A stretch of 64,000 nucleotides of DNA, taken from Chloroflexota bacterium (GTDB lineage: Bacteria; Chloroflexota; Anaerolineae; Anaerolineales; Villigracilaceae). The stretch is from positions 1-64,000 of the forward strand of contig JACAEM010000038.1 of NCBI GenBank assembly GCA_013388855.1, read 5' to 3'. The notes beneath the pieces are model-generated. The model was not told the DNA's origin. It searched no databases and saw only the letters and a program-made list of their open reading frames with translations. Shown here piece after piece: positions 34,580 through 44,142 of the stretch; within the stretch, counting starts at the first letter, position 1; every line of letters begins with the position of its first letter. Both the position numbers and the translations under genes were made by a program.

Positions 34580-35164
34580 ATGGACAGGCGAATTTTTCAC
34601 GGAAACATCACACCGAATGACCTCGCACAGGCTTTAATGGCTGAGTTCAACCGCGGGAACCTGCATGCACAAGTGTTGGGAAACAAGGAAAAAATGGCTG
34701 TGCAGATCGCCACCCACGCAGGCGCCATGTCCGGCGGGCAGACTGCGCTTACCGTCACCATTCAAAAGTTCGAAGATGGAGTCATGGTGGAACTGGGTCA
34801 GCAGGCGTGGCTCGGAGTCGCTGCCAGCCTGGGTCGAACAGCCATATCGGCGCTTCGAAATCCTTTCAGCCTGCTCGGCAGGCTGGATGACCTTGCCCAG
34901 GACATCGAGAACATCCAACTTGGGGAAAGGGTTTGGACCGTTATCAATCGTGCAGTTGCCGCTCTGGGCGCATCCCATGCCCTCTCCGAGCGACTGGCGC
35001 GCGTCGCTTGCGAGTTTTGCGGTACGGGCAATCCGGTCGGCGAGGGTTCCTGTATCGCCTGTGGCGCGCCGCTGGGAGAGTACCACCCCACCACCTGCTC
35101 CAACTGTGGGTTTGTAGTTTACACGAAAGAGACATCTTGTCCGAACTGTCACAAGGCGCTCTAA
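34580..35164 (+). CDS. zinc-ribbon domain protein
   Basis: Two C-terminal CxxC pairs: CEFCGTGNPVGEGSCIACG and CSNCGFVVYTKETSCPNC. Confidence 0.75.
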   Translation: MDRRIFHGNITPNDLAQALMAEFNRGNLHAQVLGNKEKMAVQIATHAGAMSGGQTALTVTIQKFEDGVMVELGQQAWLGVAASLGRTAISALRNPFSLLGRLDDLAQDIENIQLGERVWTVINRAVAALGASHALSERLARVACEFCGTGNPVGEGSCIACGAPLGEYHPTTCSNCGFVVYTKETSCPNCHKAL

Positions 35165-35285
35165 GTTCGACTGATTCGAAAATATCTTCACACCAAAACT
35201 GAAAGCAAATTCTGTCTTGCAGTTTTTACGCCTCCCTTCTATAATACCTGTTATCTTTGTTCGGGCGATCAAGGTTTCAATAATT

Positions 35286-36155
35286 ATGAAGTTTAGTCTG
35301 GAACAACTGGAAGGAAAACTACAGTCTCTGGTTGAAGATCAACTGGTGGGTATTCTCCCAGGTTTGAAGTTAGAAGACCGGATGATCCATCGGCTGGCAA
35401 CGGCCCTCCAGCAAAACATCATTCAACAAAAGGATGAGGGGGCGATTGCGCCCAACGTCTTTACTTTGATCGTACCTACCAATTCGTCTCCCATGTGGAG
35501 GGAACAAAGCACGCTGGATGCCCTGAAAACCATCATCACACAGGCGGGAAAGGATATCGGGTTGAAATTCACTTCACAGCCAACCATTACGATCACCACA
35601 GACGACAGTTACGCCCCCGGGGAAATCGGTGTTGTGGCATCGCATAAACTGGAACCTGTTGCAGATACACAGGGTATGCAGCTCAACACGAACGACAATA
35701 TAGAAGCTGGTGACAACATCCCTGAGAATGCCTTCCTGATCATCGAGGGTGTGAAAGTGCATCCGTTGAACGAATCCGTTGTAAATATCGGGCGCAGGCT
35801 GGAAAATAGCCTGGTAATCGATGATCCGCGTGTATCGCGCAACCATGCCCAGCTCCGCGCCATCAAGGGACGGTTCGTGCTGTTCGACCTGAACTCCACT
35901 GGTGGCACCTTTGTGAATGGACAACGCACCAGCCAGACTGTGCTGTACCCGGGCGATGTGATTTCACTAGCCGGGGTTGCATTGATCTTCGGGCAGGACA
36001 ATCCCCCACCCCGCCCCGATTTGGTGGAAACGTCTCCTCTCAACGGCAGCGGGGACGTTGGAACAAGTGAGAGACCGACTGCCACAGTCAATCAACAACA
36101 AACGGTGGACATAAAAACAGACAGGCTTGACAAGAACAAATTCAATAATCGATGA
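35286..36155 (+). CDS. FhaA-like protein (DUF3662-like N-terminus plus FHA domain)
   Basis: N-terminal ~120 aa FhaA-type region; FHA motif VNIGRRLENSLVIDDPRVSRNHAQLRA..FVLFDLNSTGGTFVNG. Confidence 0.88.
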   Translation: MKFSLEQLEGKLQSLVEDQLVGILPGLKLEDRMIHRLATALQQNIIQQKDEGAIAPNVFTLIVPTNSSPMWREQSTLDALKTIITQAGKDIGLKFTSQPTITITTDDSYAPGEIGVVASHKLEPVADTQGMQLNTNDNIEAGDNIPENAFLIIEGVKVHPLNESVVNIGRRLENSLVIDDPRVSRNHAQLRAIKGRFVLFDLNSTGGTFVNGQRTSQTVLYPGDVISLAGVALIFGQDNPPPRPDLVETSPLNGSGDVGTSERPTATVNQQQTVDIKTDRLDKNKFNNR

Positions 36156-36634
36156 CTGCCACCATCGTCCTCGCCCTGCGGATCGCCATGGCGATTGCGC
36201 TGTATGTTTTTCTGGGGTGGGCGCTCCTAACCCTGTGGCAGGAACTCAGACAACAGGCGAACAATCTCGCAAGGCAAAAACACCCCAGGCTTGGTATCAC
36301 CTTTAGAACAGGGCAGGACCAGTTGATTCAAAACTGGTACACTGAAACCGAAATTACCATCGGACGCGACAGAAACTGTCACCTGCCCGTCACTGACGAA
36401 GCGGTCTCTGCTCACCATGCCCGTATCACTTTTCACCATGGTCAATGGTGGCTTGAGGATCTTGAATCCACAAACGGTACATACCTGAATAATGAGAAGC
36501 TATATGTCCCGACTGTTTTGATGACAGGAGACGAGTTCAAGTGCGGCGACACGTTGTTCGGTGTGCGTATTGAGAGCGAAACCAGCGATAAAATTTCTCC
36601 AACAAAAAGACTTGACACAGGAGGTCCGCCATGA
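36152..36634 (+). CDS. FhaB-like membrane-anchored FHA protein
   Basis: N-terminal TM; ITIGRDRNCHLPVTDEAVSAHHARITF..WWLEDLESTNGTYLN. Confidence 0.9.
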   Translation: MTATIVLALRIAMAIALYVFLGWALLTLWQELRQQANNLARQKHPRLGITFRTGQDQLIQNWYTETEITIGRDRNCHLPVTDEAVSAHHARITFHHGQWWLEDLESTNGTYLNNEKLYVPTVLMTGDEFKCGDTLFGVRIESETSDKISPTKRLDTGGPP

Positions 36635-37494
36635 CCGAGCATGCAACCCTTGCCGTCATCGGCGGTTCCGGGCTGTATGAAATGCCGGGACTGCAAGATA
36701 CGCGCGAATACAAGATCGATACCCCATTTGGCAAACCCAGCGCGCCCATTATCGTTGGCAAACTGGAGGGGGAAACGGTTGCATTTCTGGCGCGGCATGG
36801 AATCGGGCATCATCTCATGCCATCCGAGGTTCCCTATCGTGCGAATATTTATGCGCTGAAGTCGCTTGGCGTGGAACGTATCGTCAGCATCAGCGCTTGC
36901 GGCTCCTTGCAGGAGAATATCGCCCCGGGGCACATCGTCATACCCGACCAGGTATACGACCACACCCATGGACGGGCCCGCTCGTTTTTTGGAGACGGTC
37001 TTGTCGCCCATATCAGCACAGCAGACCCCTTTTGTGCGGATCTCTCCGATCAATTGGAATCAGCCGTCGGCTTGGCGGGAGGCGTGGTCCATCGCGGCGG
37101 CTCCTTCATCACAATCGAGGGTCCGCGATTTTCAACAAAAGCGGAATCGAACGCCTACCGCGCCTGGGGCATGTCCATCATCGGCATGACCGCATCTCCC
37201 GAAGTATTTCTGGCGCGCGAAGCGGAAATCTGTTACGCAACCATGGCGCATGTGACGGATTACGATGTATGGCATGTGAGCGAAAAACCCGTGACCGTGG
37301 AAATGGTGCTCCAAACCCTGAACCGAAACACCGAGATCGCTCAAAAAGCCGTGCAACTCCTGGCAGGAAACCTGAATCACCAGCGAAAATGTGAGTGTGG
37401 ACATGCACTAGCCTCAGCGTTGATTACTCGCAAAGATGTCATCCCGCCCGAAACCCGCCAGAGGCTGGATCTGTTGTTAAATAAATATCTATAA
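36631..37494 (+). CDS. mtnP: S-methyl-5'-thioadenosine phosphorylase
   Basis: VIGGSGLYEMPGL, FLARHGIGHHLMPSEVPYRANIYALK, ISACGSLQENIAPGHIVIPDQ, GMTASPEVFLAREAEICYATMAHVTDYDVW. Confidence 0.95.
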   Translation: MTEHATLAVIGGSGLYEMPGLQDTREYKIDTPFGKPSAPIIVGKLEGETVAFLARHGIGHHLMPSEVPYRANIYALKSLGVERIVSISACGSLQENIAPGHIVIPDQVYDHTHGRARSFFGDGLVAHISTADPFCADLSDQLESAVGLAGGVVHRGGSFITIEGPRFSTKAESNAYRAWGMSIIGMTASPEVFLAREAEICYATMAHVTDYDVWHVSEKPVTVEMVLQTLNRNTEIAQKAVQLLAGNLNHQRKCECGHALASALITRKDVIPPETRQRLDLLLNKYL

Positions 37495-39915
37495 ATGAAT
37501 CGAATCGTTCAGGGAAATCTCCTGAAAATAGCGGCGGGGTTTCTATTTCTCCAGGCACTTATCACCACCTTGTCACCCGCCGTCTGGGTGCGGTCATTGG
37601 ACACAAGTTTGCGCTGGCCGCACTGGATTGCATTTGCGGTCTGGTGTCTGGCAGTCGTGATCGCACATCGGCTTATCTTCAGACACATTCCCGAAACAGA
37701 TCCCTATCTCTTCCCTGCCGCCGCCCTCTTGAGCGGATGGGGGCTTCTCACCATTTGGAGGCTCGACCCGGAAAACGGTGCGCGTCAGACGCTTTGGCTG
37801 ACCCTCGCCCTTATCACTTTTTTATTCGGGCTGCGCCTTCCAGCCAGCCTCGACTTCCTAAAAAAATATAAATACCTGCTTCTTACAGGCGGAATGCTGC
37901 TGACCGGGCTGACCCTCTTCTTTGGGACAAACCCCACCGGATACGGCCCGCGCCTTTGGCTTAGTTGCTGTGGGTTCTATTTCCAGCCATCCGAACCGCT
38001 AAAGCTCCTGCTCGTCACCTACCTTTCCGCGTACCTTGCAGACCGCATCCCGATTCGCCTGCGGACATTCCCATTGATCTACCCCACATTGGTCTTAATC
38101 GGTTTCGCGGTCATGCTCCTCGTCTTTCAACGCGACCTTGGAACTGCCTCCATTTTCATTGCCCTCTACACAATCATCATCTACCTGGGCACAGGCCGCA
38201 GGGAAGTAATCGTCACCAGCGCCTTTTTGCTCATTCTCGTTGCGGCGGGCGGCTATTATTTCGTCGACATCATCCAAACACGATTCGATTCATGGCTGAA
38301 TCCCTGGGCAGACCCGCAGGGAGGCTCATATCAAATTGTCCAATCCCTTCTCGCAGTCGCGAACGGAGGCGTGGAGGGACGCGGGCCCGGCTTGGGGAAT
38401 CCCGGTTTCGTGCCGGTCGCCATATCGGATTTCATCTACGCAGCCATTGCGGAAGAAACGGGTCTAATCGGGACCCTGGGGTTGCTCGCCGCCATTGGGT
38501 TGATCATTGCCCGAGGTTTGCGCGTCTCCCTGCGCGCCCCGGACCTCTTCCGACGGCTGCTCGCGGCCGGGATCACGGCATATTTCGGCATTCAGTCGAT
38601 ATTGATCATCGGAGGAAATCTACGCTTCCTGCCGCTGACCGGCGTAACTCTGCCGTTCATGTCGTATGGCGGCTCATCGCTGCTGACATCCTATATCGCC
38701 CTGCTGTTCCTCCTGCTTATCAGTAATAACATGGATGAAGAACCTGCGCAGTTGACAAATCCGTTTCCCTATACGTCCCTCAGCGCGCTGTTAGCTGTCG
38801 GCTTGTTCATGACCGCATTAACAAATGGGTGGTGGTCGGTTGTTCGCGGTCCCGACCTGCTCACCCGCTCCGATAATTCACGGCGCACCGTCGAAGACCG
38901 CTATGTGAAGCGCGGAAGCATCCTTGACCGGTCAAACACCGAAATCAACATCACCGAAGGGAATGCGGGGGGGTATATCAGGGTCTATCAATATCCCGCC
39001 CTTGCCCCCGTGGTCGGATACAACCATCCCAGGTATGGGCAGGCTGGTCTTGAGGCGACTTTTGACGATTACCTGCGCGGGCTCAAAGGAAATCCAGCTA
39101 CCGCGGTGTGGTGGGATCAGTTGGTGTATGGCACCAATCCTCCCGGTTTGGACGTACGATTGAGTCTCGATCTGCCCTTGCAGGCGCGTGCAGATGAGAG
39201 GCTGGCAGACAAGACGGGCGCTGTCATATTGCTTAACGCACAGACTGGCGAGATCCTTGTCATGGCGTCGCACCCTACTTTTGATCCCAACGCTCTCGAT
39301 GAGATTGGCCCTTCACTGAAGGATGATTCCGGTAAACCTCTTATCAACCGCGCCGCGATGGGATTGTACCCGGCAGGTTCATTGCTTGCTCCGTTCAAAC
39401 AAATGTTGAACATCAACGAAAATTCTGGTGCGGGGGAATTACAAAGGGTGTATGAAACCTTCAGACTCGACAGCGCTCCTGCCATCCAAATGCAGGTGGC
39501 GGAGGGGGGCTCCACCCCAGAATTGGAGCATTTCCATGTGTCTCCGTTGCAGGTGGCGCTGGCATCTTCCGCGTTGAGCAATCATGGCATGATTCCTGCG
39601 CCAATGATTGCGTCCGCGGTTAACACGCCGAATGATGGCTGGGTGGTTCTATCAGCCGCGGGGATGCCGGTTGAAGCGGTACAACCGTCGGCGGCGGATG
39701 AGGCGGCAACTGCTCTGACAAGAGAGGGGGATGGCTACTGGTCGCACATCGCAGAGACAACCGAAAAGGATGTGACAGTCACATGGTACATGGCGGGAAC
39801 TCCGCCCAACTGGCAGGCGTCGCCGCTGGTTGTGGTCGTATTGCTCGAGGAAAGGAATACGTATCTGGCAGAAAGAATCGGCGCGGAATTGCTACTGAGT
39901 GCGATGAATCCATAA
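37495..39915 (+). CDS. SEDS (RodA/FtsW-like) glycosyltransferase fused to a degenerate penicillin-binding-protein domain
   Basis: SEDS motifs GYGPRLWLSCCGFYFQPSEPLKL and ISDFIYAAIAEETGLIGTLGLL; C-terminal PBP-like RGSILDRSNTEI, LSLDLPLQARADERL, GAVILLNAQTGEILVMASHPTFDPN, HVSPLQVALASSALSNHG. Confidence 0.88.
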   Translation: MNRIVQGNLLKIAAGFLFLQALITTLSPAVWVRSLDTSLRWPHWIAFAVWCLAVVIAHRLIFRHIPETDPYLFPAAALLSGWGLLTIWRLDPENGARQTLWLTLALITFLFGLRLPASLDFLKKYKYLLLTGGMLLTGLTLFFGTNPTGYGPRLWLSCCGFYFQPSEPLKLLLVTYLSAYLADRIPIRLRTFPLIYPTLVLIGFAVMLLVFQRDLGTASIFIALYTIIIYLGTGRREVIVTSAFLLILVAAGGYYFVDIIQTRFDSWLNPWADPQGGSYQIVQSLLAVANGGVEGRGPGLGNPGFVPVAISDFIYAAIAEETGLIGTLGLLAAIGLIIARGLRVSLRAPDLFRRLLAAGITAYFGIQSILIIGGNLRFLPLTGVTLPFMSYGGSSLLTSYIALLFLLLISNNMDEEPAQLTNPFPYTSLSALLAVGLFMTALTNGWWSVVRGPDLLTRSDNSRRTVEDRYVKRGSILDRSNTEINITEGNAGGYIRVYQYPALAPVVGYNHPRYGQAGLEATFDDYLRGLKGNPATAVWWDQLVYGTNPPGLDVRLSLDLPLQARADERLADKTGAVILLNAQTGEILVMASHPTFDPNALDEIGPSLKDDSGKPLINRAAMGLYPAGSLLAPFKQMLNINENSGAGELQRVYETFRLDSAPAIQMQVAEGGSTPELEHFHVSPLQVALASSALSNHGMIPAPMIASAVNTPNDGWVVLSAAGMPVEAVQPSAADEAATALTREGDGYWSHIAETTEKDVTVTWYMAGTPPNWQASPLVVVVLLEERNTYLAERIGAELLLSAMNP

Positions 39916-39947
39916 AAAAGAGCCAGGCATTCCACCTGGCTCTTTTT
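39914..39947. terminator. bidirectional intrinsic terminator
   Basis: aaaaaagAGCCAGGcattccaCCTGGCTcttttt between convergent genes. Confidence 0.9.
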
Positions 39948-39958
39948 GGGGAACCAAA

Positions 39959-40372
39959 TTACATTCCGTTATCTGAATCTTTTGCGCTGTATCCGGGTCC
40001 GCTCTTGAAGAAATCATAGTTGGGTTTGATATCGGGCGTAAGGTCGATTACCTCGCCAGCCGCCAGTTGCCTGACAGTGTCAAGTACGACCTTGACGCCA
40101 TGATGATTAGTGCCTTCATAGTGACCGGTGAGTCCGACCGCGCTGATATATTCGCCGCCCTTGGCAGTGTATGCCGCAGGCACTTCATCTTCAGGGAAGA
40201 TCGCAGCGAACGGGCATTCAGGTACGCATGCGCCGCAATCGATGCAGGTGTCGGGATCGATATAGATCCAGGGCCATTCATTGACAGGCTGTCCCGGGAC
40301 CATGCACTCCACGGGGCAAACATCGATACAACCGCGGTCTCGAACACACAAACTGGTGATAATGTGGGTCAT
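39959..40372 (-). CDS. 4Fe-4S ferredoxin-type protein
   Basis: CVRDRGCIDVCPVECM and CIDCGACVPECPFAAIF cluster motifs. Confidence 0.92.
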   Translation of the reverse strand: MTHIITSLCVRDRGCIDVCPVECMVPGQPVNEWPWIYIDPDTCIDCGACVPECPFAAIFPEDEVPAAYTAKGGEYISAVGLTGHYEGTNHHGVKVVLDTVRQLAAGEVIDLTPDIKPNYDFFKSGPGYSAKDSDNGM

Positions 40373-40453
40373 GGAAATATCTCCTATTGGGAATGTGAGT
40401 ATGCCGATTAAGAATATTATAACTTGCTTCGCATCCTGTGCAAGGAAGCAGGA

Positions 40454-41053
40454 TTATTTGAATTTCTCAGCCACGGCATCCCAGTTGACTACATTCCACC
40501 AGGCGGCAACGTAATCGGGACGGCGGTTCTGGTAATTCAGGTAGTAGGCATGTTCCCAGACATCGATTCCCAGGATCGGGGTCAAGCCATCTGAAAGCGG
40601 GGAGTCCTGGTTTGCGGTGGAAACCACAGCCAGCCCATTCCCCTTCTTGACGAGCCACGCCCAGCCGGAGCCAAAGCGCCCCACCGCCGATTTGGTGAAC
40701 TCATCTTTGAACGCATCGAACGAACCAAAGGAGGTATCGATTGCCTTAGCCAACTCACCCTTCGGCGCGCCCCCTGCTTTCGGTCCCATGATCTCCCAGA
40801 ACAAATTGTGGTTGAATGTACCGCCGCCGTGATTGCGGACAACTGTCCGTACCGTTTCAGGCACCGCATTCAGGTCGCTCAACAGCGCTTCGAGCGATTT
40901 ACCAGCCAATTCGGGGGTCTTTTCGATAGCGCCGTTCAAGTTCGTAATATAGGTCTGATGATGCTTCGTGTGGTGAATCTCCATCGTACGCGCGTCGATA
41001 TGTGGTTCCAACGCGTCGTAGGCATACGCCAGTTTGGGAAGTTCGAAAGCCAT
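40454..41053 (-). CDS. superoxide dismutase (Fe/Mn family)
   Basis: [76 protein letters not shown]. Confidence 0.97.
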   Translation of the reverse strand: MAFELPKLAYAYDALEPHIDARTMEIHHTKHHQTYITNLNGAIEKTPELAGKSLEALLSDLNAVPETVRTVVRNHGGGTFNHNLFWEIMGPKAGGAPKGELAKAIDTSFGSFDAFKDEFTKSAVGRFGSGWAWLVKKGNGLAVVSTANQDSPLSDGLTPILGIDVWEHAYYLNYQNRRPDYVAAWWNVVNWDAVAEKFK

Positions 41054-41222
41054 GTCTCTCTCCTTTGAATTTTTGAGGAATACCGACAAAAATTGTAGTC
41101 TTATGAAGAGTGTATGTCAAGAAAAATATTCAAACGGGATTCATACATGGAACGACTTGAATTCGTCCATACACCGTGCTATTGTAAAAGTGGAACGGAC
41201 CAGTTCTGGAAAGGAGCGAGCC

Positions 41223-41504
41223 ATGACAGATTGGGACCTGATCATCGAGTACATCCACAACGCCATGCAGGCGGTGGACGACGCACATGACGCGTCCCAC
41301 GGCTTGCGCGAGAACGCCACGCCCGAAACCTTCGATGCATTTCGCATGAAAATGGCGGAACTTACCGACCACCTCACCAAACTCCAGACCGTGCTCAATA
41401 ACGAGGAAGCTTTCGCCATTGACGAGTTGGTAGACTGGATCAGCAAGGCATATACGGGCAAGCCGTCCGACTATCGCCGCACCCCGCGCATGGAGAAGGA
41501 ATAA
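41223..41504 (+). CDS. small hypothetical protein
   Basis: 93-aa acidic, probably helical ORF with GGAAAGGAGC RBS. Confidence 0.65.
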   Translation: MTDWDLIIEYIHNAMQAVDDAHDASHGLRENATPETFDAFRMKMAELTDHLTKLQTVLNNEEAFAIDELVDWISKAYTGKPSDYRRTPRMEKE

Positions 41505-41525
41505 CCCACGCGGTAAAATAAGTGG

Positions 41526-42449
41526 ATGCAGGAAAGACAAAGCCGCCTCCTTCTCCCCCTTGCACTGCCCACCGCCATAGTAGCTGTTTCCAGCTCTTCG
41601 ATTTTTATCCGTTTCGCGCAAGCAGACGCACCGTCGCTTGTCATCGCTGCGCTGAGGCTCGTTATCGCCTCCCTTCTGCTGGCGCCTCTCGCGTTGACCC
41701 GTTACCGCGCTGAACTTTTGAGACTCACCCGTCGCGAACTCATCCTGGGGGCGGTTTCCGGTTTGTTCCTCGCCATCCATTTTGCCATGTGGATCACCTC
41801 CCTCGAATATACAACGGTCGCCAGTTCTGTTGTCTTTGTCTCGACTGGTCCATTGTGGGTGGCGTTGCTCTCTCCGGTATTCCTCAACGAGCAGTTGACG
41901 CGCCCGGCAGTCGTCGGTTTGGCGATTGCTTTGATAGGGGGAACAATCATCGGCTTGGCTGAAGCGTGCACCTGGGCTGGTGGTCCACAGTGCCCGGAAT
42001 TGGGTCAGATCCTGCAAGGGCAATCCATATGGGGCAACTTCCTGGCTTTGTGCGGTGCGTGGGCGGTTTCAGGCTATCTGCTCATCGGGCGAAAGGCCCG
42101 GGCAAGAATTTCATTGATCCCATATATTTTTCTGGTGTATGGTGCTTCGGCAGTCGTGTTGACAATATTTATGACCACGGCACAACAAAATCCATTCGGG
42201 TATGAGCCGCAGACGTATCTCTGGATCTTTCTGCTCGCCGCCGTTTCACAGTTGATTGGGCATTCCACGTTCAACTGGCTGCTCAAATACCTGCCCGCCA
42301 CCCTGGTGGCTGTGACCACATTATCGGAACCCGTTGGCTCGGCAGTATTGGCATATTTCTTTCTAAAAGAGACTCCGTCGATGGGAGTCTTGATCGGCGG
42401 CGCATTGATCCTTTTCGGCGTGTTCCTGACTTCAAGGCAAAGCCAATGA
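41526..42449 (+). CDS. DMT/EamA family transporter
   Basis: Two EamA-like repeats, ~10 TM segments, LSEPVGSAVLAYFFLKETPSMGVLIGGALILFGV. Confidence 0.9.
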   Translation: MQERQSRLLLPLALPTAIVAVSSSSIFIRFAQADAPSLVIAALRLVIASLLLAPLALTRYRAELLRLTRRELILGAVSGLFLAIHFAMWITSLEYTTVASSVVFVSTGPLWVALLSPVFLNEQLTRPAVVGLAIALIGGTIIGLAEACTWAGGPQCPELGQILQGQSIWGNFLALCGAWAVSGYLLIGRKARARISLIPYIFLVYGASAVVLTIFMTTAQQNPFGYEPQTYLWIFLLAAVSQLIGHSTFNWLLKYLPATLVAVTTLSEPVGSAVLAYFFLKETPSMGVLIGGALILFGVFLTSRQSQ

Positions 42450-43711
42450 CACTTGCATTGACCGACAAAGACCGAGCCATGTTGCGCGGCGATCACGGAC
42501 CTGCCACCAAGATGGCAATGTCCATTTTGGTACGCATGGCAGAAATTTCAGGAGCGCGGGAATTACTCGACATCACCGGCGCTCACATCGATAGTACCGT
42601 GTACATCGGCGACGCGGGGCTGGAATTTGCAGAGCGTCTCGCAAGCCTGGGAGCGAAAGTCGCTGTGCCCACTACGCTCAATGTGAGCGGGCTCGATGAA
42701 CATCACTGGCGGGAATGGGCAGTGCCGAATGAATGGGCGAGGCAGGCGCACAGGCAGATGGTCGCCTATCAAAGCATGGGCACGATTCCCACCTGGACAT
42801 GCGCGCCTTACCAGACAGAAATGCGACCATCCTTCGGGCAACAGATTGCCTGGGGAGAGTCGAATGCCATCGCTTTTGCCAATTCTGTACTGGGCGCGCG
42901 TACCGAGCGCTACCCGGATCTGTTCGATATCTGTTGTGCCATCACTGGTCGTGTGCCCGCCATCGGATTGCACCTCACCGAAAACCGCGCCGGTAAACTC
43001 CTGCTTCGGTTGAAGGATATTCCCCAAGCGCTGCAAGAGAGTGACAATTTCTACCCCGTGTTTGGTCATTTCATGGGCAAGGTTGCGTTTGACCGGATTC
43101 CCGTCATCGAGGGGATAAACGTGATACCCAATGAGGACCAACTCAAGGCGTTGGGAGCGGCGGGAGCGTCCTCCGGCGCAGTGGGAATGTTCCATATGGT
43201 GGGTGTCACCCCCGAGGCGCCAACACTCGAATCCGCTTTTCAGGGCAAAACACCGGAGGAAACGATCATGGTCGGCATGGATGAGTTGCGTCAATCCCGC
43301 CAGGAACTCACCCACTCTGACGACGATTCGTTGGATATGGTGGTATTGGGCAGTCCACATTTTTCGCTGGCAGAGTTCAAATTGCTCGCGCCGCTGGTGC
43401 AGGGAAAACGAAAACATCCGAGGGTTAAGTTTCTGGTCACATCCAGCCGCGCCATGGTTTCCCTTGCCCAACGAGCCGGTCTCCTCGACGCGTTGCAGTC
43501 CTTCGGCGCGCAACTGACAGTGGATACCTGCATCCTCACCTCCCCCATGCTGCCCGATGATGTGCGGCATTTGATGACGAACTCTGCAAAGTTTGCCTAT
43601 TACACACCCGGGCTTTTGGGCAGACAAGTCACTTTCGGCAGCTTGAAAGACTGTGTTGCCTCTGCTGTGGATGGGAAGATCGTCCGAGACGAATCGCTAT
43701 GGAACGGCTGA
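42446..43711 (+). CDS. aconitase X catalytic subunit (AcnX, DUF521)
   Basis: ATKMAMSILVRMAEISGARELLDITGAHIDS, ICCAITGRVPAIGLHLTENRAG, AcnX-type layout. Confidence 0.9.
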   Translation: MTLALTDKDRAMLRGDHGPATKMAMSILVRMAEISGARELLDITGAHIDSTVYIGDAGLEFAERLASLGAKVAVPTTLNVSGLDEHHWREWAVPNEWARQAHRQMVAYQSMGTIPTWTCAPYQTEMRPSFGQQIAWGESNAIAFANSVLGARTERYPDLFDICCAITGRVPAIGLHLTENRAGKLLLRLKDIPQALQESDNFYPVFGHFMGKVAFDRIPVIEGINVIPNEDQLKALGAAGASSGAVGMFHMVGVTPEAPTLESAFQGKTPEETIMVGMDELRQSRQELTHSDDDSLDMVVLGSPHFSLAEFKLLAPLVQGKRKHPRVKFLVTSSRAMVSLAQRAGLLDALQSFGAQLTVDTCILTSPMLPDDVRHLMTNSAKFAYYTPGLLGRQVTFGSLKDCVASAVDGKIVRDESLWNG

Positions 43712-44142
43712 CTCTTACGGGTAAACCTTTCATCGCAGGCATTGCCAGCGGGGAGGCGCTGGTCAGCCGCGAGTCGCTCTCCTTTTGGGGTGGCTACGAC
43801 TGGAAGACCGGCGAGATCATCGACCGCAGGCATCCGCTTTCGGGGATGATCGCCAAAGGAAAAATTCTCGCCATACCGTTCACGCGCGGTTCATCCACCA
43901 CAACTGCGGTGTTGCTCGAAGCCATCCGCACCGGGACCGCGCCTAGTGCCATACTTACCACCGCCACGGATTTCTTCTTTGCGCTTGCTTCGATAGTGGC
44001 AACAGAATTGTATAATTCACCCATTCCGCTTGTGGCGGTTTCAGAGTCCGATTTTCAGAAACTGCAAACAGGCGACCTGATTGAGATCGACAATTCCGGC
44101 AGGATCAGTGTTACCCGAAACAAGGACGCTCCAAGACCATGA
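43699..44142 (+). CDS. aconitase X swivel-domain subunit (DUF126)
   Basis: GYDWKTGEIIDRRHPLSGMIAKGKILAIPFTRGSSTTTAVLLEAIR. Confidence 0.92.
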   Translation: MERLTLTGKPFIAGIASGEALVSRESLSFWGGYDWKTGEIIDRRHPLSGMIAKGKILAIPFTRGSSTTTAVLLEAIRTGTAPSAILTTATDFFFALASIVATELYNSPIPLVAVSESDFQKLQTGDLIEIDNSGRISVTRNKDAPRP

